A DNA stretch of 17,247 nt from Gemmatimonadota bacterium (GTDB lineage: Bacteria; Latescibacterota; UBA2968; UBA8231). Location: assembly GCA_018673255.1 (NCBI GenBank), contig JABHDC010000220.1, positions 1 through 17,247 on the forward strand. The letters are read 5' to 3'. Numbering within the stretch: the stretch's first letter is position 1; the number at the start of each line of letters is the position of its first letter. A model generated the notes under the pieces. It did no database searches. It worked only from the letters and a program-made list of their open reading frames with translations, and was not told the DNA's origin. This document shows positions 8,240 to 15,970 of the stretch, one piece after another. Position numbers and translations under genes: made by a program.

Positions 8240-8419
8240 TGTCTCTTCCCTCCAGATTCCCCGACACTCATCACACTGGCGCTCGGGTGATGATATAGGT
8301 TTTCGTATCGGCAGCGAAAGTATCAGTGGTCCTGTTCCCGCACCCGGAGTTCACATGCAGAGATTCCCATGCCCCCTGTCCCGCCTCACCTGGGAGATCG
8401 ACATCCGGGAGATCGGCAG
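8240..8419. promoter_or_regulatory. Divergent intergenic region with a small inverted repeat
   Basis: These 180 bases separate the first genes of two divergent units. Centrally there is an interrupted inverted repeat, TTTCG (8301-8305) and CGAAA (8315-8319) separated by nine bases, overlapped by two GTATC direct repeats (8305-8309 and 8320-8324). An AT-richer patch at 8291-8303 reads TATATC on the minus strand and could be a weak -10 for the oxidoreductase operon. The arrangement is compatible with an operator controlling both directions, but no regulator gene is in the window and no strong -35/-10 pair is visible. Near the hydrolase start the nonamer GGGAGATCG occurs twice (8392-8400 and 8407-8415). 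Confidence 0.35.
8407..8411 (+). promoter_or_regulatory. Ribosome binding site deciding the hydrolase start
   Basis: GGGAG lies eight bases before ATG 8420. The upstream in-frame ATG at 8369 and the downstream ATG at 8444 lack a comparable site, so 8420 is chosen as the start. The same nonamer context also occurs 15 bases further upstream. Confidence 0.5.
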
Positions 8420-9598
8420 ATGAGCCGCCCCGGTGACCTGCCCATGTCCCGTGAACCTCTCAATCAGTATGGGAACCTGGAAGAGACGATCCGCGGTATG
8501 CGGGCGCATCGTCCCCTCGACCTGAGTGCAGAACGCTGGCGCGCCGCTCATCCGGATGGAACCTTTGCAGAATGGCAGAAGCAGGCACGCAACTGCCTGC
8601 TCACGGGTCTGCACTACGATCCGGGTCCTCTCGAACTGCAGCCTGAAGTGACGGCACGCGTCGAGCGCGATGGCCTGATCGTGGAAACGGTAGAATTCAA
8701 CACGACGCCGTGGATCCGGGTAGAGGGTTTCTTCCTGCGGCCCCAGAATGCGACGGGCCCGCTGCCGGGGCTGGTTGTATTCCATGCCTGGGGTGGCCCG
8801 ATGTTGTTCGGCAAGGAACGTATCCTCAACACAGGACGAGACCATCCGGTACTGGCCGAACATCGCGACAAGGTCTACTCCGGTCGCTTTCTGGCGGAGG
8901 AGATGTCGCGCGCAGGATTTGCCGTCATTGTCATCGACGCCCACCACTTTGGCCGGCGTGCACCGGGTGGTTTTGCCGGACTGCCGGATCCGGTCGACCC
9001 CTTCAGTCTGGATCGCGAGCAGTATGAGTGTCTCGATGCGCAGGTCCGCGAACAGCTGTATCTGGGCTTACGACAGCTAAACTGGGCGGGCACGACCTGG
9101 GCGGGGCTCAACTACTGGGACGATGCGCGCTGTGTCGACTACCTGCGCTCACGTGATGAAGTGGATGGGGAGCGTATCGGCTGCACGGGACTCTCCGGCG
9201 GTGGCTGGCGGACGAATATCCTGGCTGCTCTGGATCCGCGGATCCGGGCCGCCGTCGGTGTCGGCTGGATGACAACCGGTGACTACCAGCAGGCCTACAA
9301 TGTGGGCGGTGCCATAGGCAGCTTCTGCCTGCTGCCCGGAGTCTGGGACCGTTTCGACATTCCAGATCTGGCGATCATGGCACAGCCTGCAGCGACGATG
9401 GTTGTCAGTGGCAAGCAGGACGAGCTGTTCCCCGTCGAGGCCCAGCAGGAGGCAAATCGACAGATCAAGCTCGGTTTCGAGTGGGCGGGTACACCCGAAC
9501 GATTCCATGCCTTCACACCGGACAAGCCTCACTGTTATGATGCCGAGATTCAGGCAGAGGCGATCGCCTGGTTTGACCGCCACCTGAAGACTCGATGA
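8420..9598 (+). CDS. Alpha/beta hydrolase (acetyl-xylan-esterase / dienelactone-hydrolase-like)
   Basis: 392 residues from ATG 8420. There is no signal peptide, so it is probably cytoplasmic. The core fold begins with GLVVFHAWGG, a typical first strand and oxyanion-hole region. The nucleophile is S259 in GLSGGG, the acid is probably D334 in SGKQDELFP, and the base is H371 in KPHCYD, in the right order and spacing for an alpha/beta hydrolase. A long segment (about 170-235) between strand and nucleophile forms a lid or insertion. Related Planctomycete and Latescibacterota proteins are annotated as acetyl xylan esterases or dienelactone hydrolases, usually without experimental support. Its stop overlaps a tandem ATGA repeat that leads into the transporter gene. 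The likely role is cleavage of an ester from an imported carbohydrate-like substrate (inference). Confidence 0.85.
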   Translation: MSRPGDLPMSREPLNQYGNLEETIRGMRAHRPLDLSAERWRAAHPDGTFAEWQKQARNCLLTGLHYDPGPLELQPEVTARVERDGLIVETVEFNTTPWIRVEGFFLRPQNATGPLPGLVVFHAWGGPMLFGKERILNTGRDHPVLAEHRDKVYSGRFLAEEMSRAGFAVIVIDAHHFGRRAPGGFAGLPDPVDPFSLDREQYECLDAQVREQLYLGLRQLNWAGTTWAGLNYWDDARCVDYLRSRDEVDGERIGCTGLSGGGWRTNILAALDPRIRAAVGVGWMTTGDYQQAYNVGGAIGSFCLLPGVWDRFDIPDLAIMAQPAATMVVSGKQDELFPVEAQQEANRQIKLGFEWAGTPERFHAFTPDKPHCYDAEIQAEAIAWFDRHLKTR

Positions 9599-9630
9599 CC
9601 GGACACCCATGACCAAACACCCATGACCGG
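9595..9630 (+). repeat. 14-bp tandem repeat carrying a three-step ATGA staircase
   Basis: Copies begin at 9595, 9609 and 9623; the third is only partial (its first eight bases match). Each starts ATGACC. The first ATG overlaps the hydrolase stop as ATGA. It encodes M-T-G-H-P and stops on the ATGA of the second copy. That copy encodes M-T-K-H-P and stops on the ATGA of the third, which is the transporter start. Because 14 is not a multiple of three, each step changes frame. It may be a product of slippage, or it may couple translation between hydrolase and transporter. Confidence 0.7.
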
Positions 9631-10531
9631 CCTGGCACTGGCCCTGATCCTTGGATCCGCGATCCTGCACGCAGGTTGGAACTACCTGGGCAAGACCCGC
9701 ACGCCGACGGCCTCGTTCTTCACCCTTGCCAACCTGGCGGGATTCGTCCTGCTCAGCCCGCTGTTGCTGCGTCATGCGGACAAGGTCTGCGCATGGCCCG
9801 AGCAGATGTGGTGGTGGCTGCTGGCGACCGGTTTCTGCCAGGCTGTGTACTGCACAGCGCTGGCCGGAGCCTATCGATCCGGTGATATGTCCGTCGCCTA
9901 TCCGCTGGCGCGCTCATCGCCGATTCTCGTGGTCATGGCCACGACCCTCCTCCTGGGCAGAGGCGATCAGCTGTCACTCTGGTGCGCCGGGGGTGCCGTC
10001 TTCATCGTGGCTGGTTGTTTTCTGATTCCCATGCACCGTTTCACGGATCTGCGCCTGACCAACTATCTGAATACGAGCTGCCTCTTTGCCCTGCTGGCCG
10101 CCGTGGGCACGGCCGGATACTCCATCATCGACGATGAGGCACTGCGACTGTTGCGCGGGCTGGCCGACTGGGATGCCACGCTCATGGAGCGCGCCATGCT
10201 CTACGCCTGCCTCCAGGCATTGTCAGCGACCCTGTGGCTGCTGATCTGGGTCCTGCCGCGATCCTCGGGGCGTCTTGCCATGGGGAGGGTCCTGAAAACC
10301 GACCGCTGGGTCGCGATCGGTACCGGTGCCGCCATCTACACCACCTATTGCATGGTCCTGGTGGCGATGGCCTTCGCCCAGAACATCAGCTACATCGTCG
10401 CCTTCCGGCAGATCAGCATCCCGATCGGCGTAGGTTTGGGGGTCGCTCTGCTGAATGAGTCCCTGGCACCCCCGAAAATTTCCGGTGTGCTCATCCTGCT
10501 CGTTGGCTTGACGATGGTCGCCCTGGGGTGA
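9623..10531 (+). CDS. EamA/DMT-superfamily inner-membrane transporter
   Basis: 302 residues, almost entirely hydrophobic, with about ten predicted membrane helices in two EamA-type halves (about 1-138 and 148-302). The first helix carries ILHAGWNYLGK, a pattern frequent at the start of EamA permeases, and the second half ends with the usual GVLILLVGLTMVALG helix. Members of this superfamily export or import small organic solutes such as amino acids and other metabolites; direction and substrate cannot be assigned. The start is the third ATG of the 14-bp repeat, directly coupled to the hydrolase, which suggests the two act on one compound. The stop TGA overlaps a GTG (10528) that could begin the next gene as GTGA, although a later start is preferred there. 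Confidence 0.88.
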   Translation: MTGLALALILGSAILHAGWNYLGKTRTPTASFFTLANLAGFVLLSPLLLRHADKVCAWPEQMWWWLLATGFCQAVYCTALAGAYRSGDMSVAYPLARSSPILVVMATTLLLGRGDQLSLWCAGGAVFIVAGCFLIPMHRFTDLRLTNYLNTSCLFALLAAVGTAGYSIIDDEALRLLRGLADWDATLMERAMLYACLQALSATLWLLIWVLPRSSGRLAMGRVLKTDRWVAIGTGAAIYTTYCMVLVAMAFAQNISYIVAFRQISIPIGVGLGVALLNESLAPPKISGVLILLVGLTMVALG

Positions 10532-10620
10532 GGGCCGGCCCTGCTCTATTGACATTGCCGCCATCGGTCGCAGTGCTTTGGCGGTCACCATGTGTTCTAC
10601 CTTCCACGACTTGGGGATCC

Positions 10621-13600
10621 ATGTCGCATCTGATCGACCGACCGTCACATCCACTGATTCGTTCATGGCCTGCAGTGGCACTCGCGCTGCTCTGGACCAT
10701 CATGCTGCTGAGCCTGACGAGCCGGGCGGCGGACGCTGACACCCAGTTTGCCGTCAGTGTCGTTCCCTCTGACGATCTGACACTGGAATCTCCCTCATCT
10801 CGCGACGACTCACTCAGCACAGCGCAGGTCGAGCAGATGGTACGCCGCGCTGTCGATCTGATCGGTGGGATGCAGTCCATCGTCTCCGACACGGCGCGTC
10901 TCGTCGTGCTCAAGGTCAACATCGGCCTGCCTTGGGAGAAGCGTTCCGGCGCCATCACCGACGATCGTGTCGCGCGCGGCGTGGCGATCCTCGTGCACGA
11001 AGCGGCCCCTGATGCCCGGATTCTGATCGCCGAAGCCGCCGGTGGCTGGTCGCTGCCCGAGCACCGCGAGAGCAGTCCCCTGCCTCTGTGGGATGATGCC
11101 TGGGTCGATGGCTTCGAACGCGCTGGTCATCGGGCCACAGTAGAAAAATTGCGCGCCCGGGGTGCAGACATCGACGTGATCGATCTGAATTTTGACGAGG
11201 CCTATACACTTCACCCGCCCGATGGGGGCCTGGCCACCGACACCTACGATATCGCCGCGTCCATCCTCGACGCCGATGTCTGGATCAATGTCCCCGTCGC
11301 CAAGACACACGGGGCCAAGATCACCTGCTGCATGAAGAATCATTTCGGCATCCTGCCAGGTCGACTCTATGGGTTCAGCAAATCCACTGGCACCGATGAT
11401 CATCCCCCCATGCCGCATTCAGCGCGAATCGTGGACGAGGCCTTCATCGATCTGTGGCGACTCACTCAGGTTGATCTCAACGTCGTCGACATGATCTCCG
11501 GCACGGAGCGGGGGCCCTTCACCGAGCACACGCACCGAATGAACATCGTGATGGCCGGTCGTGACCCGGTCGCCACCGATCTGGTCGTGGCGAAGCTGAT
11601 GGGCTTCAACCCCGATGATCTGGAGACGGCCGATCTGGCCTGGCAGCATGGCCTGGGACCTCGCTGGCTGGAGAATGTGGACGTGCGCGGTGGCGATCCA
11701 ACGGCCCTGAGCCAGCGTTGGGTGAAGGGGTGGTACTGGTACGGCGAAGGCAGCGAGTGGCGCGAGCACTCCATGTATGGCAAGGGCCCCCGTCGCTGGA
11801 CCCTGCTGGGCCCGGTGCCGAAGAATCATCTCTTCGAGGATGCGCAACTGGAGGCTTTGTCTCCCACGCCCGGCGCCGATGATTGGTCGCCTACCGTCTG
11901 GTTTGGTCACGACAAGATCGATCTCGACGACTACTACAATGATCCAGTGCGCTGTGCCGTGTATGGGTACACCGAGTTCACCATGCCCCAGGCCGACTCC
12001 GTCCACTACTGGATGGGCGCCGATGAGCGTCTGCAGGTCTGGATCGATGGGCAGCCCATTTATGACACCCAGGACGATCCTGCCATGGGCAGGCGACGGC
12101 GTCACGAACTCGGGATGGTCCGTCTGTCAGGCTACCTCGAGGCAGGCGACCACCGCTTGCTCATTCGCGCTGACCAGAATCGCGGACGCTTCGAGTTCTC
12201 CTTCAATGTCGTGGAGCCCATCTACGACGAGCGTTTCGCCGGCAACACCTATCCCGGGTTGCGTTATCATCCGGCTGGAGAGGACGCGCCGATCGAGACG
12301 CACGTCACCTCATCGGATGATGATGACAACAACCTCGAGGGAGCACTGGTGGCGGCCATCGGCGATCTGCCACAGATCGCGCATCCCGATCAGCAAGCTC
12401 ACATCAACGGTGACACCATCATCGTCGACGGAGTGGGCGTGGACAACGCCGATGATCTGGCGACGGTCCTTGCGGCCGCCGCTGGTATCGAGGCACCGAC
12501 GGCGGGCCTGGCGTGGGTCGGGCGCAATCCCTTCAGCATGGTACCCATCGGGCCGCAGCGGTATCTGGATCTCAGTCTGAGTAACGATTACCGCCAGGAG
12601 ATCCACTTCGAGCAGATCGCGCAGTATCTCGATGTTCGATACGAATTGAGTGCAGGCTTCGGCCACGCCGAAACCTTCGAGTCCATCGACGCCTGGATGC
12701 GCCTCGGCCACGCTCCCGTAACGGGAGCCGACGGTGGAAATTGGACGATTCTCAGTGGTCTGAGACCACGACAGGATGATGTCCCTGAGATCCGCATCGT
12801 GGAGCCGGCTGAAGAGGGCTGGTATGCCATCCCTTCTGACTGGTGGGCCCATCTGCCCGGTATTGGACACGCCCGCAATCCGGTCGTCGTCGCCCTGGCG
12901 CAGGAGAGCACCGAGGCTTCCTGGGTCGCTCGAAGCGCCCACCTGATCCTCGAGTCGGCTCGGGCACGGACGACGACGATCGACGTATTCGGCGACCAAC
13001 ACGATGTGCTGGTGGGCCTGGCCGCCTGGGATTTCTCCGTCCTGCACTGGGAACGATTGTCCCTGACCCTCGACTGGGCCCGGGAAGGACTCAACTGGAG
13101 TCTGCTGGCCCGCACCCGTAGCGATCACCTGCCGACGTTGATCGCCGATCGCCGCCACGCGGCCCGCGTGATAGACAAGCTGGCATCGGGCGACGAACAC
13201 GAAGCGGCCCTGAAACGCGCAGCGGCAGCCTATTCACAGGTGGCGGATCTGCTGCAGCAGTTCAGCGATCTGCTCCCCGACAATCCACGGCATCAGCCGA
13301 CGCAGGCCGATGCATCAACCCTGGACGCGCTGCGCCACAATCAGGGACTGATGAGGAGAGCTCGGGCCGCTGAACGTGATGCACTGCAGATCCTGAGCCA
13401 GATCGCCGGTGAAGGACCACTGCCCCCGCTGCTTGTCGATCCGCTGTCGCGGCTGGACAAGGGCCACAGACTCATCACCTCGCGCTACGGTTGGGCCGAG
13501 CAGATCTGGGAGATTGCCCTTCAGGGCGAGTCCATCGACGCGACACCACTGCATGCGTCCTACGGTGAGGAGTCCGAGTTCGAACAGCTGGCACCCCTGC

Positions 13601-13803
13601 CCACTGAACCTGGATGGATCGTGGCCGTGGAGATCGAAGCAGGCACCGTGACCGCCACGGTCATCGAGCAACCGACAGCAGAAAATGACTGGGAAGCCCG
13701 TATCCGCTTCGACAATCTGGGCGCCACGTGGCAGGGCGATGAGGTCGCCTTCACGATCTGGGCCATACCCGTAAAAGCATTGATAGAAGGAGGCCGGCCA
13801 TGA
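10621..13803 (+). CDS. Exported DUF362 protein with PA14-like domain and long C-terminal region
   Basis: 1060 residues from ATG 10621, which follows GGGGATCC and gives a clean signal peptide (charged start, hydrophobic core about 16-34, then SRAADA). An in-frame GTG at 10528 overlapping the transporter stop would bury this signal, so it is less likely. Residues about 60-345 match DUF362: LVVLKVNIG (K98, N100), VPVAKTHGAK (K228, H230), CCMKNHFGILPG (C236, C237, K239, N240) and AGRDPVATD (D315). No ferredoxin-type cysteine clusters are present. Residues about 421-540 look like a PA14/beta-sandwich module (MGADERLQVWIDGQ, then YLEAGDHRLLIRAD). Residues about 590-800 faintly resemble C39/BtrH-type peptidase folds without an evident catalytic Cys, and 800-980 is helical. 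The biochemical function of DUF362 is unsettled, so none is given. The preceding 89 bases hold no clear promoter. Confidence 0.82.
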   Translation: MSHLIDRPSHPLIRSWPAVALALLWTIMLLSLTSRAADADTQFAVSVVPSDDLTLESPSSRDDSLSTAQVEQMVRRAVDLIGGMQSIVSDTARLVVLKVNIGLPWEKRSGAITDDRVARGVAILVHEAAPDARILIAEAAGGWSLPEHRESSPLPLWDDAWVDGFERAGHRATVEKLRARGADIDVIDLNFDEAYTLHPPDGGLATDTYDIAASILDADVWINVPVAKTHGAKITCCMKNHFGILPGRLYGFSKSTGTDDHPPMPHSARIVDEAFIDLWRLTQVDLNVVDMISGTERGPFTEHTHRMNIVMAGRDPVATDLVVAKLMGFNPDDLETADLAWQHGLGPRWLENVDVRGGDPTALSQRWVKGWYWYGEGSEWREHSMYGKGPRRWTLLGPVPKNHLFEDAQLEALSPTPGADDWSPTVWFGHDKIDLDDYYNDPVRCAVYGYTEFTMPQADSVHYWMGADERLQVWIDGQPIYDTQDDPAMGRRRRHELGMVRLSGYLEAGDHRLLIRADQNRGRFEFSFNVVEPIYDERFAGNTYPGLRYHPAGEDAPIETHVTSSDDDDNNLEGALVAAIGDLPQIAHPDQQAHINGDTIIVDGVGVDNADDLATVLAAAAGIEAPTAGLAWVGRNPFSMVPIGPQRYLDLSLSNDYRQEIHFEQIAQYLDVRYELSAGFGHAETFESIDAWMRLGHAPVTGADGGNWTILSGLRPRQDDVPEIRIVEPAEEGWYAIPSDWWAHLPGIGHARNPVVVALAQESTEASWVARSAHLILESARARTTTIDVFGDQHDVLVGLAAWDFSVLHWERLSLTLDWAREGLNWSLLARTRSDHLPTLIADRRHAARVIDKLASGDEHEAALKRAAAAYSQVADLLQQFSDLLPDNPRHQPTQADASTLDALRHNQGLMRRARAAERDALQILSQIAGEGPLPPLLVDPLSRLDKGHRLITSRYGWAEQIWEIALQGESIDATPLHASYGEESEFEQLAPLPTEPGWIVAVEIEAGTVTATVIEQPTAENDWEARIRFDNLGATWQGDEVAFTIWAIPVKALIEGGRP
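13787..13793 (+). promoter_or_regulatory. Strong Shine-Dalgarno for the LamG gene
   Basis: AAGGAGG is a near-consensus ribosome site six bases before ATG 13800, lying inside the last codons of the DUF362 gene. Together with the ATGA overlap it fixes the LamG start and suggests high, independent initiation in addition to coupling. Confidence 0.75.
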
Positions 13804-14513
13804 AGTGGAAGATGATCCTGGCGATGGTACTGGCCGGCCCTGGTTGGGTCATACACAGCGCGACGGCCGGCGAGATTCCTCGCGATGATCTCGTCGTCGA
13901 GTTGCTCATGTCCGGTGATGCCCGCGACAGCAGCGGCAACGACCACCACGGCCAGATCGAGGGGGCGACACCTGCCATCGATCGCCACGGCCAGCAGGGC
14001 ATGGCCTATCACTTCGACGGGGATGACTGGATATCTCTGTCACCGCCACCGACGATCAGCGACCAGGCGCTGACGATCTCCATCTGGGCCCGCTACGACG
14101 ACGGCCCTCACGATTGGTGGAACAACTGCATGGTCGCCCAGGACAATGGAGGTGGTCAGAACGGCCGACGCATCATCCAGTTGAGTACGGCAGGCCGGTC
14201 GATCACCTGGCACCGGATGGGCGAGAACGACCTGATGTCACCAGTCCCGCTGCACACCGAGAGGTGGTATCACATCGTGGCCTCCTTCGATGGCAAGCGA
14301 CACAGGCTCTATATCGATGGCCTGCTGCAGGACACGCGGTTCGGCTCCATGGGCCAGCATGACGAGGAACCTCTGTATATCGGCCGGAAGGGATCCGATG
14401 AACCGGATTTCACCTTCCGGGGGAGACTCGACGATGTGCGCATCTACAATCGGGCACTTTCCGGCGAACAGGTGATCCAGCTCTATCAGGAGAACCCAGC
14501 ATGCTGCAAATGA
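13800..14513 (+). CDS. Exported LamG-like (concanavalin A-type) domain protein
   Basis: 237 residues. A signal peptide (MKWKMILAMVLAGPGWVIHS) with a likely cut after ATA at about residue 23 leaves one LamG-like jelly-roll domain. Diagnostic segments are the D-S-S-G-N-x-H-H-G opening near 43-51, YHFDGDDWISL, the central ERWYHIVASFDG, and the closing FRGRLDDVRIYNRALSGEQ, the hallmark of bacterial LamG/DUF1080-like binding modules. Such domains bind carbohydrate or protein ligands at the cell surface; no catalytic residues are expected. The protein ends in a CCK tail, which could form a disulfide or be incidental. Its ATG overlaps the DUF362 stop (ATGA) and the protease gene follows after seven bases, so all three exported proteins are probably made together. 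Confidence 0.88.
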   Translation: MKWKMILAMVLAGPGWVIHSATAGEIPRDDLVVELLMSGDARDSSGNDHHGQIEGATPAIDRHGQQGMAYHFDGDDWISLSPPPTISDQALTISIWARYDDGPHDWWNNCMVAQDNGGGQNGRRIIQLSTAGRSITWHRMGENDLMSPVPLHTERWYHIVASFDGKRHRLYIDGLLQDTRFGSMGQHDEEPLYIGRKGSDEPDFTFRGRLDDVRIYNRALSGEQVIQLYQENPACCK

Positions 14514-14520
14514 GTCCGGG

Positions 14521-15576
14521 ATGAACTCCCGGACGGCGATGCTCATTTCATGTGTTCTGACGGCCCTGTCCTGTACGCCGCCACCCCGCTCGCCCTCGGC
14601 CATCGATGGATTGTACGACCTCGCCTACCCGACATACGGCGACTCGGAAGAATTGGAAGAGATCCTGCAATCGGTTCGTCTGCTGAACGCGTCCGCACAA
14701 TACACCAACTACCACTTCAGTCTTCATGACTCGGTCCTGGCAACGGACATCACCGATGACACCATCACCCGGCACCAGATTTCGAGCAATGCCACGGGCC
14801 AATCCGTCGTCGGCACGGCGACGACCATTTTCCATGGGGCTGGCAAACTGGCCGTGCTCACCTGTGCTCACGTCGTCGACTTCCCCGATACGGTCTTCCA
14901 CTTTCACCGCGGGCCGAAGGGCATGGCGACACCGTATGTGAGAGAGATCTCGATTCGACAGACGCAGACCAACACACTGGTTGACCTGCGTGATGCGGGC
15001 GATCTGGAGATTCTCGCCATCGATCGCGATGCGGACATCGCCATCCTGGGCAAGAGTATGCCACCCGGTGCGGATGTACTGATTCCTGTGTTCGACAATA
15101 CCTTGGGGAGAGCATCCGAATTGGGTTGGGGCACCTTCGTCTTCGTCATCGGCTTCCCCACGGGCAAGAAGATGATCACCACCGGTGTCATCAGTGTCTC
15201 ACGACGCAACGACGATCAGTCCTTCCTCCTGGACATGATCTTCAATCGCGGCTTCTCCGGTGGGATTGTGCTGGCCGTGCGAGATGGTCTTCCGAATCTC
15301 GAACTGGTGGGCATGGTGAATGCCGGCGCCGGCGAATCTGAACTCGTCTTCACCCCTGAGTTTCAGGGTGTGGAGGGTTTCCTCGATTCGGATGTCCCCT
15401 ACCGGCGAGATCTCTTTCTCGAGCAGCGCCGGCGACTGACCTACGGGATCTCCTTTGGGATCTCCACGGAGGCCATCCGGAAGATGCTACACGAGAACAG
15501 GCACGAGCTGACCGAGCGTGGTTATGATGTGGACGCATTCTTCCATCAGCCAGCGCCGGTCTTCAGCACGCCATAG
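14521..15576 (+). CDS. Trypsin-like serine protease, probable lipoprotein
   Basis: 351 residues. The N-terminus (M-N-S-R-T-A-M-L-I-S-C-V-L-T-A-L-S-C) fits a lipoprotein signal with modified C18, followed by a Pro/Ser-rich linker. The chymotrypsin-fold triad is readable: H117 in LTCAHVVD, D172 in DRDADIAIL and S246 in RGFSGGIV. The last differs from the common GNSGG of Deg/HtrA proteases. There is no PDZ domain; after the catalytic Ser the chain continues about 105 residues with a helical end. A periplasmic or surface quality-control or processing protease is plausible, perhaps acting on its exported neighbours (inference). It starts seven bases after the LamG stop with a poor ribosome site, suggesting coupling. 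No terminator is evident downstream apart from the repeat array. Confidence 0.85.
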   Translation: MNSRTAMLISCVLTALSCTPPPRSPSAIDGLYDLAYPTYGDSEELEEILQSVRLLNASAQYTNYHFSLHDSVLATDITDDTITRHQISSNATGQSVVGTATTIFHGAGKLAVLTCAHVVDFPDTVFHFHRGPKGMATPYVREISIRQTQTNTLVDLRDAGDLEILAIDRDADIAILGKSMPPGADVLIPVFDNTLGRASELGWGTFVFVIGFPTGKKMITTGVISVSRRNDDQSFLLDMIFNRGFSGGIVLAVRDGLPNLELVGMVNAGAGESELVFTPEFQGVEGFLDSDVPYRRDLFLEQRRRLTYGISFGISTEAIRKMLHENRHELTERGYDVDAFFHQPAPVFSTP

Positions 15577-15597
15577 TGGTCTGGGGCTCGAACGCAG

Positions 15598-15660
15598 TTC
15601 GCCAACCCGTGGTGTGGGTTCGTCAACCCGTAGTCTGGGTTCGTCAACCTGCAATCTGGT
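15598..15660. repeat. Three tandem 21-bp repeats with hairpin potential
   Basis: Units lie at 15598-15618, 15619-15639 and 15640-15660. Each begins TTCGYCAAC; units 1 and 2 share most positions, and unit 3 diverges in its second half. The junctions create GGGTTCGTCAACCC, an inverted repeat with a five-base stem and four-base loop, seen perfectly at units 1/2 and slightly eroded at units 2/3. The array occupies the convergent gap between the protease and two-CW genes and runs across the two-CW stop codon (15644-15646). There are no spacers, so it is not a CRISPR array. Confidence 0.8.
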
Positions 15661-15862
15661 AGTGTGGGGACTCGTGGAATTCACAATCCATGCAGGACAC
15701 CAACTTCATCGCAAAGCTTCCCTGTACCTTTCCGCCACACAGGGTCCCGGTGACCTGAGCACAACGTCTCCCATTGTCAGGATACGCGGGACAGACGCCC
15801 AACTCTTCCGATCGAGCCCCGCCGACTTCGCGACCACACTTCTTGAATTCCCAACAGTTCAT
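15644..15862 (-). CDS. Small two-CW-type cysteine-rich protein
   Basis: 72 residues with eight cysteines (C3, C9, C24, C34, C42, C57, C60 and the pattern around them), beginning MNCWEFKKCGREVGG. This is the signature opening of the small two-CW family, followed by ELGVCPA and GTLCGGKVQGSFA, which are nearly invariant in those proteins. The Cys pattern suggests a metal- or cluster-binding domain, but the role of the family is not established. The second C-W pair is altered: C34 is followed by Ala rather than Trp. A good ribosome site, GGGAGGA, sits about eight bases before the ATG. The gene converges on the protease gene and diverges from the DUF4159 gene. The 21-bp repeats cover its last codons. 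Confidence 0.83.
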   Translation of the reverse strand: MNCWEFKKCGREVGGARSEELGVCPAYPDNGRRCAQVTGTLCGGKVQGSFAMKLVSCMDCEFHESPHYQIAG

Positions 15863-15890
15863 CTGCGTATTCCTCCCTTTCTCTTTTCAC

Positions 15891-15918
15891 ATTACACCAA
15901 TCGGCCATGATTCGGCCA
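15891..15918 (-). promoter_or_regulatory. Probable extended -10 promoter with a direct-repeat site for the two-CW gene
   Basis: On the minus strand TGG-TGTAAT (15899 to 15891) is an extended -10 match (TGn plus 5 of 6 of TATAAT), about 28 bases before the start codon. There is no good -35. In its place are two TGGCCGA heptamers (plus-strand 15901-15907 and 15912-15918) spaced 11 bases start to start, one helical turn, as expected for an activator binding tandemly at the -35. This is a prediction from pattern only. Confidence 0.4.
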
Positions 15919-15970
15919 GACACAGACGGCACCCCATGAATCCGGGTTTTCGACCGATGGGCCTGGATCT

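Noticed and set aside
10549..10577. TTGACA at about 10549 as a promoter for the DUF362 gene
   Set aside because: At the proper spacing the hexamer is AGTGCT, which does not resemble a -10, so no promoter is called.
12310..13200. 296-codon open frame on the minus strand inside the DUF362 gene
   Set aside because: Antisense to an intact exported protein, no recognisable domain and no ribosome site seen.
15598..15660. CRISPR array
   Set aside because: The repeats are contiguous 21-bp units without spacers, and no cas genes are present.
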